Of a stretch of DNA of 64,000 nucleotides, positions 6,655-15,121 are shown piece by piece. Source of the stretch: Lawsonibacter faecis (lineage in GTDB: Bacteria > Bacillota > Clostridia > Oscillospirales > Oscillospiraceae); the NCBI RefSeq assembly GCF_014287675.1, contig NZ_JACOPQ010000019.1, positions 6,149 to 70,148 on the forward strand, given 5' to 3'. Within the stretch, counting starts at the first letter, position 1, and every line of letters starts with the position of its first letter. The translations under genes were made by a program, and so were the position numbers. A model generated the notes under the pieces. The model did no database searches. It had not been told where the DNA came from and saw nothing but the letters and a program-made list of their open reading frames with translations.

Positions 6655-7485
6655 ATGCTGGAACTGCCCGAGGCCCAAACGATAGCCCGCCAGCTCGGCG
6701 AGACCGTCCTGGGCCGGGAAATTATCTCCGTTGCGGCCGGGGCCTCTCCCCACCGCTTCGCCTTCTTCACCGGGGACAGCGCCAACTATCCCCTGCTCCT
6801 CACCGGCCGCACCATCGACGCCGCCTACCCCCTGGCCCGTCTGGTGGAGCTGGCCCTGGGGGATTACCGCCTGACCCTGGGGGACGGCGCAAACCTCCGC
6901 TACCTGGCCCCCGGCGCGGCCGTGCCGAAGAAGCACCAGCTTCTCCTGGGCCTGGACGACGGCTCCCATCTGGTCTGCACCGTCCAGATGTACGGCAGCC
7001 TGGAGTGCTTCCGCGACGGTGAGAACGACAATTTCTACTATCTGGTCACCAGGGAGAAGCCCACGCCCCTCTCGGAAGGTTTCGACGCGGACTACTGGTC
7101 CTCTCTCCTCTCCAGCGCCGGCCCCAGCCTCACCGCCAAGGCCTTCCTCGCCACTGAGCAGCGTATCCCCGGCCTGGGCAACGGGGTTTTGCAGGACATC
7201 CTCTTCACCGCCCGCATCCACCCCAAAACCAAGCTCTCCGCCCTGACGGACGGGGAGCTGGATACCCTCTTCCACCGCGTCAAATCGGTCCTGGCCGACA
7301 TGGCCGCCAAGGGGGGCCGGGACACGGAGAAGGACCTCTTCGGCAATCCAGGCGGCTACCGCACCCTTCTCTCCGCCAAGACGGTGAAGCATCCCTGCCC
7401 CTACTGCCTGGGCGCCATCCAGCGCCAGGCCTACCTGGGCGGCAACATCTACTTCTGTCCCCACTGCCAGCCGCTGAAACTTTAG
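6655..7485 (+). CDS. Formamidopyrimidine-DNA glycosylase (Fpg/Nei)-like protein lacking the catalytic N-terminal proline
   Basis: A 276-residue protein of Fpg/Nei layout. It has an N-terminal LELPEAQTIARQL helix, the helix-two-turn-helix region near LATEQRIPGLGNGVLQDIL (about 155-175), and a complete C-terminal zinc finger (HPCPYC ... YFCPHC). True Fpg and Nei begin MPELPE: the N-terminal proline attacks the sugar and the next glutamate assists. Here the second residue is leucine while the glutamate is kept. The start is fixed by AAGGAGG 7 bases before ATG 6655; the upstream ATG 6631 lies before that site. Base-excision activity by the usual Schiff-base route is therefore doubtful, although DNA-lesion binding is plausible. 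Confidence 0.8.
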   Translation: MLELPEAQTIARQLGETVLGREIISVAAGASPHRFAFFTGDSANYPLLLTGRTIDAAYPLARLVELALGDYRLTLGDGANLRYLAPGAAVPKKHQLLLGLDDGSHLVCTVQMYGSLECFRDGENDNFYYLVTREKPTPLSEGFDADYWSSLLSSAGPSLTAKAFLATEQRIPGLGNGVLQDILFTARIHPKTKLSALTDGELDTLFHRVKSVLADMAAKGGRDTEKDLFGNPGGYRTLLSAKTVKHPCPYCLGAIQRQAYLGGNIYFCPHCQPLKL

Positions 7486-7625
7486 GATATCCCCGCCGCA
7501 CCAAGGCTTCCCACGCAGGGGAAGTCTTGCTCTGTCTCCGCCTCCCCGCTCATGGAAGGAGCTGCGGCCCCTGCGCTGCGGGGCCAGGGCTTCCCAATAT
7601 GCCTCCGTAACCCCGTAAAAAGCGA

Positions 7626-7655
7626 GCGTGGACGGCACATGCCGTCCACGCTCGT
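7626..7655 (-). terminator. Terminator of fhs (displaced by a duplication)
   Basis: Minus strand GAGCGTGGACGGC-ATGT-GCCGTCCACGCTC then GCTTTTTA, a 13-bp stem with a U-run. It follows the duplicated copy of the fhs end and is now about 280 bases from the functional fhs stop codon. Confidence 0.75.
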
Positions 7656-7664
7656 TATGTACTG

Positions 7665-7745
7665 CTCAGAACAGCCCCGAGATAACCCCGTTTTCATCCA
7701 CGTCGATTTTCTCCGCGGCAGGGACCTTGGGTAGGCCCGGCATGG
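7665..7745 (-). repeat. Direct duplication of the fhs 3' end (outer copy)
   Basis: 81 bases, identical by eye to 7933-8013, encoding the last 25 or so residues of Fhs (…KVPAAEKIDVDENGVISGLF) and its stop. The period between copies is 268 bases. It carries no start codon of its own. Confidence 0.85.
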
Positions 7746-7932
7746 CTCCCCACCCGGCCAAGGCCGCGCGGGGACCCCGGATTTCATTCAAATCGGTGGA
7801 AATGAATTCCACCGATTTCAAGGTTTTGGCCGCCTCAGCGCCGTTGCGGGCCGGTACGCATACCGGCGGGCAAGCCATACCCGGGCCAAAACGCTTGTGC
7901 GCCGCACTTGCGGCGGTCATGACCATGCCCGA
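7746..7932 (-). repeat. Four-hairpin dispersed repeat, fhs copy
   Basis: Read on the minus strand: hairpin GCCGCAAGTGCGGC, then ACAAGCG, a long hairpin 2 with arms TTTTGGCC…GGCCAAAA, linker CCTTGA, hairpin 3 AATCGGTGGAA/TTCCACCGATT, then TGAATGAAAT and a last hairpin CGGCCTTGGCCG. The order and linkers match the copies at 2764, 2927 and in copA, with different stems. It is flanked by the 81-base fhs duplication. Confidence 0.65.
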
Positions 7933-7933
7933 C

Positions 7934-9598
7934 TCAGAACAGCCCCGAGATAACCCCGTTTTCATCCACGTCGATTTTCTCCGCGGCAGGGACCTTGGGT
8001 AGGCCCGGCATGGTCATAATATCGCCCGTGAGGGCCACCACGAAGCCCGCGCCGGCGGAGACCTTCAGGTTGCGCACCGTAATGCGGAAGCCCTTGGGCG
8101 CACCCAGCAGGGCCGCGTCGTCGGAGAAGGAGTACTGGGTCTTGGCCATGCAGATGGGCAGGCCGCCGTACCCCAGCTCCTCCAGCTGTTTGAGCTGCTT
8201 TTTCGCATTGGGGGTGAGGTCCACGCCGTCGGCGTGATAGATTTTGGCGGCGATGGCGTTCAGCTTGTTCTCGATGCTGTCCGCCGCGTCGTAGCTGAAG
8301 CGGAACTCGCTTGGCGTCTCGCAGAGGCGCAGGACCTCCTCGGCCAGGGCCCTGCCGCCCGCGCCGCCCTTGGCCCACACCTCGGAGAGGGCCACGTTGA
8401 CCCCCAGCTCCCTGCACTTGTCCTCCACCAGCTTGAGCTCGGCGGCGGTGTCGGTGGGGAAGGCGTTGATGGCCACCACGCAGGGCAGACCGTAGACCTC
8501 ACGGATGTTCCCCACGTGCTGCAGGAGGTTGGGCAGGCCCTTCTCCAGGGCCTCCAGATTCTCGCTGTTGAGGTCCGCCTTGGCCACGCCCCCGTGGTGC
8601 TTGAGGGCCCGTACGGTGGCCACCACCACCACGGCGGAGGGGACCAGGCCGCCATAGCGGCACTTGATGTCCAGGAACTTCTCCGCGCCCAGATCGGCGC
8701 CGAAGCCCGCCTCGGTCACCACATAGTCGCCCAGCTTGAGGGCGGTGTCGGTGGCGGAGATGGAGTTGCAGCCGTGGGCGATGTTGGCGAAGGGCCCGCC
8801 GTGGATGAGGGCAGGGGTGTGCTCCAGGGTCTGGACCAGGTTGGGCTTGATGGCGTCCTTCAGGAGGGCGGTCATGGCCCCGTCGGCCTTCAGATCCCGG
8901 GCGGTTACGGGCTTGTCGCTGCGGGTGTAGGCCACCACCATCCGGCCCAGCCGCTCCTTCAAATCCATCAGGCCGGAGGAGAGGCAGAGCACCGCCATAA
9001 TCTCGCTGGCGACCGTGATGTCGAACCCATCCTCCCGGGGCACGCCGTTGACCTTGCCGCCTAGCCCGCAGACAATGCTGCGCAGCTGCCGGTCGTTCAT
9101 GTCCAGGCAGCGCTTCCAGGTGATTTTCCGCACATCGATGTCCAGGGCGTTGCCCTGCTGGATGTGGTTGTCCAGCATCGCCGAGAGCAGGTTGTTGGCC
9201 GCGCCGATGGCGTGGAAGTCGCCGGTAAAGTGGAGGTTGATATCCTCCATGGGCACCACCTGGGCGTAGCCGCCGCCGGCCGCCCCGCCCTTCACGCCGA
9301 AGACGGGCCCCAGGGAGGGCTCCCGCAGCGCCAGAACCACCTTCTTGCCCAGCAGATTCAGCGCGTCGGACAGCCCCACGCTGGTGGTGGTCTTACCCTC
9401 GCCGGCAGGGGTGGGGTTGATGGCGGTGACCAGAATGAGCTTGCCCTTCCGGGGCAAATCCCGGAGCGCGCCGATATCCAGTTTGGCCTTGGTGCGGCCG
9501 TAGGGCTCCAGGGCGTTTTCCCCGATACCCAGCTTGGCTGCGATTTCCGTAATAGGAAGCATTGTGGACTCCTGGGCAATTTCGATGTCGGTCTTCAT
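7934..9598 (-). CDS. fhs: Formate-tetrahydrofolate ligase
   Basis: ATP-dependent ligase making 10-formyl-tetrahydrofolate from formate and THF, feeding purine synthesis and one-carbon or acetogenic metabolism in the cytoplasm. The protein has 554 residues, the normal length. The P-loop-like segment TPAGEGKTTTSVGLSDAL is at about 64-81, and the family segments EPSLGPVFGVKGGAAGGGYAQ (about 93-113) and FTGDFHAIGAANNLLSA follow. The start is ATG 9598 after AAAGGAGG. The gene lies behind a promoter and ZTP riboswitch (9650-9849). Its last 81 bases are duplicated downstream around a hairpin repeat, but the coding sequence is intact. Confidence 0.96.
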   Translation of the reverse strand: MKTDIEIAQESTMLPITEIAAKLGIGENALEPYGRTKAKLDIGALRDLPRKGKLILVTAINPTPAGEGKTTTSVGLSDALNLLGKKVVLALREPSLGPVFGVKGGAAGGGYAQVVPMEDINLHFTGDFHAIGAANNLLSAMLDNHIQQGNALDIDVRKITWKRCLDMNDRQLRSIVCGLGGKVNGVPREDGFDITVASEIMAVLCLSSGLMDLKERLGRMVVAYTRSDKPVTARDLKADGAMTALLKDAIKPNLVQTLEHTPALIHGGPFANIAHGCNSISATDTALKLGDYVVTEAGFGADLGAEKFLDIKCRYGGLVPSAVVVVATVRALKHHGGVAKADLNSENLEALEKGLPNLLQHVGNIREVYGLPCVVAINAFPTDTAAELKLVEDKCRELGVNVALSEVWAKGGAGGRALAEEVLRLCETPSEFRFSYDAADSIENKLNAIAAKIYHADGVDLTPNAKKQLKQLEELGYGGLPICMAKTQYSFSDDAALLGAPKGFRITVRNLKVSAGAGFVVALTGDIMTMPGLPKVPAAEKIDVDENGVISGLF

Positions 9599-9649
9599 CT
9601 GCTCTGCTCCTCCTTTAGAATTCCTAATATTGGAAAGTCTTGCCGATTG

Positions 9650-9815
9650 AAAAGGGCGCACTACTCAGGTACGTAGTGCGCCCAGACGGTCGGCCTTTTC
9701 TGGGGTCCGTGGGAGAATCGGCGGAAAGAGGCCCGGGGGCGTTTCGGCTGTGTTCCATCTGACCCTGCGGCTATACTCCATGTGGTGATTCCACTTCCGT
9801 CAGTCATATAGCTCA
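9650..9815 (-). promoter_or_regulatory. ZTP (pfl) riboswitch with transcription terminator, upstream of fhs
   Basis: Minus strand: the aptamer's first part is CTATATGACTGACGGAAGTG with CACATGGAGTATAG closing its stem (9768-9812), and the second is CCGACCGTCTGGGC (9681-9694), which match the two conserved halves of the pfl/ZTP motif. GGGCGCACTAC/GTAGTGCGCCC (9654-9683) followed by TTTTC is a terminator whose 5' arm overlaps the last aptamer residues, so ligand binding should block termination. ZTP/ZMP accumulates when 10-formyl-THF is short; control of Fhs by this RNA is a known arrangement. The variable insert at 9695-9765 is longer than usual. Confidence 0.85.
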
Positions 9816-9820
9816 CATTC

Positions 9821-9849
9821 AGGATACCAAAGTTTGGGCGGCCTGTCAA
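9821..9849 (-). promoter_or_regulatory. Promoter of fhs
   Basis: Minus strand TTGACA, 17 bases, TATCCT. The predicted start near 9814 is the first base of the riboswitch stem. Confidence 0.75.
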
Positions 9850-9903
9850 TAGACCGGCCGCCCGACTCCCATAAGTTATATTTCTGACGATGAACATTAA
9901 CGC

Positions 9904-12180
9904 CTATTCCGTCTGCGCCATGGGGACAGGCTTCCCGGAATAGGCCAATTCCTCAAAATCCGCCACCGGCATGGGCCGGGCGAAGACAAAGCCCTGCACC
10001 ATGTCGCAGCTGGTCCGCCGCAGAAATTCCGCCTGCCGGGGCCGCTCCACTCCCTCGCAGACAGTCTGGATTCTCAGTCTGCGCGCCAGCTCCAGCACGC
10101 TCTGGACCACGGAGTCCCCCCGGTCGTTCTCCCCCTCGTCGGAGAAGAAGGTCCGGTCCAGCTTGATGACGTCGATGTTCAGATCCTTGAGCATATTCAG
10201 TGACGAGTAGCCGCTGCCGAAATCGTCCAGCGAGCAGCGGTAGCCCCGCTGGTGGAACTCCCCCAGCACCATCCGCAGCGCCTCCGCGTTCTCGAAGGCC
10301 ACGGTCTCGGTGAGTTCGAACTCCAAAAGCTCCGGCGGCACGTCGTATCTGGCCCGGATCTCGTCGTACGGGGCGAGGATATTCAGGCTGCGCAGATGGA
10401 CCCGGGAGAGGTTCACCGAGATGGGCATGGGTTTTTTCCCCTCGTCCAGCCATTTGCGCAGCAGCCTGCAGACCTGCTCAAAGACGTAGAGGTCCACCTT
10501 CACGATGAAGCCGTTCTGCTCAAAGAGGGGGATGAACTCGCTGGGGGGCAGCAGTCCCCGGGTCCGGTCCCGCCAGCGCACCAGCGCCTCCGCTCCGGCC
10601 ACGCTGTTCCAGCGCAGCTCCACCTTGGGCTGGAGGTAGACCTCAAATTCCCCCGCCGCCAGGGCGGCCTCCATGCGGTTTTCAATCTCCTTCTCCCGGA
10701 GCATCCGGCTGCGCCCGTCATTGGTGTAGAAGGCGCAGACGTTCACGCTGCCCGGCTTGCTCCGCTTGGCGGCCTCCCTGGCCTCGTTGGCCCGGCCCTG
10801 GATGGTCACGATGTCCAGCTGTGGATCGTCCACGATGCAGACTCCCTCAGCCATAGTGAGCAGATACTTCTCCTGCAGCTTATCATTGAAGCGGTTGATC
10901 TCCTCGGCCATCTCCCCCAGGCGCCGCTCCAGCACCGCCCTGTCCCCGCACTTCAGCAGCAGCTTGAACACGTCGCCCGAAATCCGGGCCAGCAGCTCGC
11001 CCTCGCCCAGCCGGGCGGCTATGACGTCGTGGATAAATTTGAGGGTCTTGTCCCCCATCTCGCTGCCGAAGGTGTCGTTGATGAGCTTGAATTTCTCCAC
11101 ATCCATGGAGACCAGCGCATAGGTCCCGGGCGGCGCGGCGCGGAGCAGCTTCACCGCCTCCCTGGTGAAGTAGGCGCGGCTGCGTCCCCCGGTCACCGGG
11201 TCGCAGAAGGCCAGCTGCTCCAGCTCCTTCCGCTGGCGGCGGAAGCTGCGCTTCACCAGGAGGATCAGCGCCAGGAAGAGGAGCACAATGGCGCTGTCCA
11301 CCACCACGGCCAGGAGGATCATCCTGTCCACCGTCCTCCCCGCCGTCTCGGTGGGCACCACCGAGAGGAGGTACCAGTCGTTGTAGTCCAGCGGCTGGTA
11401 GACCATCGTCTTGTGAATCCCGTCGCGCAGCGCGTAGTAGAGGATGCCCGAGCGGCCCGACTCCATGTCGCTGCGCACCTGCCCGATGTCGTACCCCCGG
11501 TCCACACGCCCCAGCTCCAGGTCCAGGAAGAGGTTCAGGTCCTCGTCGGGCGCGTTTTTGCTGTCGGTGGATGTGACCACGTCACCCTGTCGGTCCACGA
11601 TGACCGAGTATCCCTCCCCGCCGAAGCTCTCCACGCCCAGATAGCTGCGCATATCGTCCAGCAGCGCGCTCCCGGCAAGGACGCCCACCTGGGCACCGTC
11701 CTGCCAAAGCGGCACCGCGTACACCACCGCCATCGCCTCCTCCGTGGGGGAGTAGGCCACGTCGGACACCGCGGCCTCACCGCCCAGCGCCCGCAGGATG
11801 ACCGGGCTGCCGCTCACTGAGAGGCTGCGGCCGTCGGTGGTCTCCATCCAGCCGTCCATATCCGCAATTCCCATGCGTACCATGTGGTTGCTCCCGGCGG
11901 CCACCCGCAGCAGCTCCATCCGCTCTCCCGGCTTCTCCAGCCGCAGGCAGAGATCTCCCGCGGTGTCCATGGCCTCAAAGACGTCCGCCATCCGTTGATC
12001 CACCTGATCCGCGATGTGGTTGGACACCTCCCCCAGGTACCGCTCTGTCTCCCCGTGCATGAAATTACGAAGAATGCTGACCCTGATAAAGCACATCAGC
12101 GCCACCACCGCACCCACCAGCAGCAGTCCAGCGATGAACACGCGAAAGCCGTGCGCACCCTCGTCCCAGTCTGTCTTCAC
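9904..12180 (-). CDS. Membrane cyclic-di-GMP phosphodiesterase with degenerate GGDEF (dCACHE-GGDEF-EAL)
   Basis: A 758-residue protein. It has a TM helix at about 13-36, an extracytoplasmic sensor region to about 280 (Cache-like, with KTMVYQPLDYNDWYLLSVVP), and a second TM at about 288-312. The GGDEF-type domain has its signature changed to SGDVF, so cyclase activity is not expected. The EAL domain carries EALVRW, the DDFGSGYSSL loop, IKLDR and CEGVE, all the usual metal and catalytic elements, so it should hydrolyse c-di-GMP. The start is GTG 12180, 7 bases after GGAGG; an earlier GTG at 12201 overlaps the previous stop and has no spacing. It follows the diguanylate cyclase gene by 17 bases, probably one operon. 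Confidence 0.88.
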   Translation of the reverse strand: MKTDWDEGAHGFRVFIAGLLLVGAVVALMCFIRVSILRNFMHGETERYLGEVSNHIADQVDQRMADVFEAMDTAGDLCLRLEKPGERMELLRVAAGSNHMVRMGIADMDGWMETTDGRSLSVSGSPVILRALGGEAAVSDVAYSPTEEAMAVVYAVPLWQDGAQVGVLAGSALLDDMRSYLGVESFGGEGYSVIVDRQGDVVTSTDSKNAPDEDLNLFLDLELGRVDRGYDIGQVRSDMESGRSGILYYALRDGIHKTMVYQPLDYNDWYLLSVVPTETAGRTVDRMILLAVVVDSAIVLLFLALILLVKRSFRRQRKELEQLAFCDPVTGGRSRAYFTREAVKLLRAAPPGTYALVSMDVEKFKLINDTFGSEMGDKTLKFIHDVIAARLGEGELLARISGDVFKLLLKCGDRAVLERRLGEMAEEINRFNDKLQEKYLLTMAEGVCIVDDPQLDIVTIQGRANEAREAAKRSKPGSVNVCAFYTNDGRSRMLREKEIENRMEAALAAGEFEVYLQPKVELRWNSVAGAEALVRWRDRTRGLLPPSEFIPLFEQNGFIVKVDLYVFEQVCRLLRKWLDEGKKPMPISVNLSRVHLRSLNILAPYDEIRARYDVPPELLEFELTETVAFENAEALRMVLGEFHQRGYRCSLDDFGSGYSSLNMLKDLNIDVIKLDRTFFSDEGENDRGDSVVQSVLELARRLRIQTVCEGVERPRQAEFLRRTSCDMVQGFVFARPMPVADFEELAYSGKPVPMAQTE

Positions 12181-12197
12181 CTGTTCACCTCCCCGCG

Positions 12198-14711
12198 TCA
12201 CTCGTCCACGCGGAATCCATTTCTGCCCTGCTTTTTAGCCTCGTAGAGCGCCCGGTCCGCGCGCTGGTAGAGCTGACCGAAGGACTCGCCGCTGCCGGCC
12301 AGGGCCGCGCCGATGCTCACGCTCACCCGCAGCCCGGCCTCTCCGGTCTCCAGCGCCTGCGCCTGCTTGAGAATCAGGCGGCACTTGTCCTCCACCACCG
12401 TCCGCTCCTTCACGCTGGTCATAAATATTGCAAACTCGTCCCCGCCCAGCCGGCCCAGCAGGTCCTCCTGGCGGAACACCCTGCCCAGCACGCCGGAGAG
12501 TCCGGAGAGCACGCGGTCGCCGGTAAAGTGCCCATACTGGTCGTTGACGCTCTTGAAGTGGTCAATGTCGATGATGAGCAGCGCGCCCCGCCTCTCGCCG
12601 CCGTCCATAGCCTCGGCAGCCATGCTGCGGATGGTGGCGGAGTTGTAGAGCCCGGTCAGGCTGTCCCGCTGGGCCTGCTCCACCAGCAGCGCCCGCTCCT
12701 CTTTTTCCCGCTGGATATTGGTCAGCTTGCCGATGGTGACCAGGGGCTTGCCCCCCTCGTCCTTGAGCTGCTTGGCGGTGACCCGGAACCAGCAGCGGCT
12801 CCCGTCGGAGAGGGAGAGCTGCATATCCCTGCCCTGCTCCCCGCCGCTCTGGAGCATCCGGAACAGCTCCCGGCCCGCCGCGCCCTTTTCGGAGTCCTCC
12901 TGCCCGATGCGGAACCCAAAATGCTCTTGCACCACGGGCACGCCCAGCATCCGGGCGCTCCTGGCCGCCAGAGTGAGGCGGTCCTTCCGGTAGTCGTATT
13001 CGAAAAGATGCTCGTTTGAGAGCTCGCACAGCTGGGCATATCTGCGGTTTTCCAGCTCCGCCTGCCGCATCAGGCGCATCCGGGAGTGGTAATAGAGCAG
13101 CAACGCCCCGGCGATGACCAACGCCAGCACCGCCGCCGCCATCATGACCACCCAGGGGTTGGCCTTCACGAAGGCGCCCAGGGTGATGGACTCCTCCGGC
13201 ACCGCGTTGCGGTAGACCATAGCCTGCAGCTCGTCATTGGGAATGCTGAGCACCGCCTTGTTGAGAATGGTGAGCAGGGTCATATCCACCGGCTTGGACA
13301 CGCCAATGCACAGCTCCTGCGTGGTGCCCGACTGGGGCACCAGCGAGACATTGCGGTATTTATCGCGGTTGGCGTAGTACTGTACGGTGTAGCCGTTCCC
13401 GTAGGAGTAGTCCGCCCGGCCGCTGTCCACCGCCTCAATGCACTCGCGCACGGTGTCGTACCAAATGACGTCCCCCATGTATTCGCCGCGGTAGATGAGC
13501 CCCTTGGCCAGGGCCAGCCGCTTGCCCGCCAGGCTGGACGCGTCTATGCTCCCCCCCAGCACCATCACAATCTGGGCCTCCAGATAGGGCCGTCCCAGGG
13601 CGACGCCGTAGTACTCGGCGCTCTCGTAGTCGTAGGGGACGCAGGCAGCCATGTCCACCGTCCCCTCCTCCATAAACCGCACCAGCTCCTCCGAGGAGTG
13701 GGCCGTCACATACTGGAACTGTAGGCCCGTCTGCTGCGCAATATAGTCAAAGACCTCCCGGGCCACCCCCACAAACTCCCCGGTGTCCGGGTCGATGTCC
13801 TGTATCGGGGCCTTCCCCTCCACCACCGCCACCCGCAGGGTGTCCACGCCCCTGATATAGGTCCGCTCCTCGCCGCCCAGGCGGAGGCTGTCGTCCTTAT
13901 GTCCAAAATACTTTTCGTATAGCTCCACCTCGAAATAGGGGTCCGCCTTGCTGATCTCCGCAATGGCGCTGCTGAGCCTTGCGGTCACCTGACTGTTCCC
14001 CTTGGTGGTGGCGAAGTAGAACGGGTTGGGGGAAAAGCGGACGATCTGCCGCATATCGTCCTCCAGGGCGACATCCACCCAGAGCACCGCGTCGGCCTCG
14101 CCGCTGTGCAGCTTCTCCAGCTGCTCCCTGTCGCTCTTGCAGGCGACGTACTCCACGCTGATCTGGCTGCTCTCGCAAAAGCGCGCGAGCTGCTCGTTGC
14201 GGGATACGGCCCGCTCAATCACCGCCACCCGCAGCACCCTGCCGATGGCGTAATTGCTCTCGGTGATGTCGCTCTCGTCCAGCACGGCCAGAACGGAGTG
14301 AGAGGTACCGTAGCTGTAGCCGGGATAGTCGTAAATCTCCTCCAGGGCGTCGCTGTAGTTCATGGCGCCCAGCAGGTCCAGATCGCCGCGCTCAAGCATC
14401 TCCAGCATTTCGGACAAAACGTCGTTGAGGCTGCCGTCCATCTGCACAAATTCATACTCCCAGCCGGTATACTGGGCGATTTCCCGGAGGTACTCGTAGG
14501 TATACCCCGACAGGTTTCCATCTCCGTCCACCTCGGTGAGCCCCGCCTGAATCGGAAAACCCACCCGCAGGGTCTCGCCGGACTCTGCCGTCGCCCGGCC
14601 CGGCGGTGCCAGGGCGACGCAGAGCAGCACCGTCATAACCGCGGCCGTCAGCCGCGCCAGCCTCCCCACCGCTCCACCTACTCTCTCTTTTGCATCATTT
14701 CCTGATAGCAT
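12198..14711 (-). CDS. Diguanylate cyclase with two periplasmic solute-binding domains (SBP-SBP-TM-PAS-GGDEF)
   Basis: An 837-residue sensor. A signal/TM segment is at about 18-42, followed by two tandem solute-binding-protein family 3-like domains (beginning ETLRVGFPI at about 45 and DTLRVAVVEG at about 293). A TM helix is at about 527-550, a PAS-like region at about 570-680, and a C-terminal GGDEF domain with RLGGDEFAIF. RQED lies five residues before GGDEF, the spacing of an inhibitory I-site, so product feedback is likely. The outer domains suggest response to an amino acid or similar small ligand. The ATG at 14711 has no good ribosome-binding site; a GTG 14 codons later is possible. The adjacent EAL gene makes a synthesis/hydrolysis pair. 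Confidence 0.87.
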   Translation of the reverse strand: MLSGNDAKERVGGAVGRLARLTAAVMTVLLCVALAPPGRATAESGETLRVGFPIQAGLTEVDGDGNLSGYTYEYLREIAQYTGWEYEFVQMDGSLNDVLSEMLEMLERGDLDLLGAMNYSDALEEIYDYPGYSYGTSHSVLAVLDESDITESNYAIGRVLRVAVIERAVSRNEQLARFCESSQISVEYVACKSDREQLEKLHSGEADAVLWVDVALEDDMRQIVRFSPNPFYFATTKGNSQVTARLSSAIAEISKADPYFEVELYEKYFGHKDDSLRLGGEERTYIRGVDTLRVAVVEGKAPIQDIDPDTGEFVGVAREVFDYIAQQTGLQFQYVTAHSSEELVRFMEEGTVDMAACVPYDYESAEYYGVALGRPYLEAQIVMVLGGSIDASSLAGKRLALAKGLIYRGEYMGDVIWYDTVRECIEAVDSGRADYSYGNGYTVQYYANRDKYRNVSLVPQSGTTQELCIGVSKPVDMTLLTILNKAVLSIPNDELQAMVYRNAVPEESITLGAFVKANPWVVMMAAAVLALVIAGALLLYYHSRMRLMRQAELENRRYAQLCELSNEHLFEYDYRKDRLTLAARSARMLGVPVVQEHFGFRIGQEDSEKGAAGRELFRMLQSGGEQGRDMQLSLSDGSRCWFRVTAKQLKDEGGKPLVTIGKLTNIQREKEERALLVEQAQRDSLTGLYNSATIRSMAAEAMDGGERRGALLIIDIDHFKSVNDQYGHFTGDRVLSGLSGVLGRVFRQEDLLGRLGGDEFAIFMTSVKERTVVEDKCRLILKQAQALETGEAGLRVSVSIGAALAGSGESFGQLYQRADRALYEAKKQGRNGFRVDE

Positions 14712-15121
14712 ATTCTACAGCATAACGAGGAAAAGCACAAGTTATATCATCCTGTTTCGTGCGCATTTATCTGCCCAAATATGTAACTATTCCATATTTT
14801 TACTGTACTTTTTGCACAGATTACCTATCCATGTTTTAGTTTTTTTGTCATGGTTGTCAAGCGCGGCTTTTTGTGTTAAACTATGCTTGGACCGGGATGG
14901 ACTTCGTCCCCCCGGCTACATACAAACAGGCGGTACGGGACTACTCCATTCACGGGTACGTCCGTGCCCGAAATAGGCCCGTCTCGCCGTAAAAAAGGAG
15001 GAGACCAAAACCCGCCGGGCCGGCGGTGCGGCAGTGTGGAGACCTGCCGTAAAGCGTGCGGGGTGTCGCTCCCTGCCCGCAAGACTGTATTTGCAGAGGC
15101 TTTGCAGTCACGGCCTTGTAC
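14712..15121. other. Divergent intergenic region and structured leader of the msmK-like gene
   Basis: 14712-14885 is AT-rich promoter DNA. 14890-15121 would be transcribed before the ATPase start codon and is full of hairpins: GGAC-TTC-GTCC (14904-14914), CACGG/CCGTG (14951-14965) inside a GGCG..ACGGG/CCCGT..CGCC stem, GGCAG/CTGCC, GCGGG/CCCGC and TGCAGAGGCTTTGCA. A strong GGAGGAG site at about 14998-15004 is followed by about 117 bases of this GC-rich material before the ATG. Confidence 0.5.
14852..14880 (+). promoter_or_regulatory. Promoter of the msmK-like gene
   Basis: TTGTCA, 17 bases, TAAACT, in an AT-rich stretch. Confidence 0.6.

Larger units (their letters stand above)
7486..7932. 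other. Region between the Fpg-like gene and fhs, mostly repeat
   Basis: 7496-7620 contains imperfect inverted repeats (AAGGCTTCCC/GGGAAGTCTT, GGCCCCTGCGCTGCGGGGCC) but no gene. 7621-7655 is the old fhs terminator. 7665-7745 duplicates the fhs 3' end. 7746-7932 is a hairpin repeat. A minus-strand open frame across 7666-7965 is an artefact of the duplicated fhs tail. Confidence 0.6.

Noticed and set aside
7666..7965. 99-codon minus-strand ORF ending like Fhs
   Set aside because: It starts in the duplicated fhs tail and ends in its second copy; a by-product of the duplication, not a gene.
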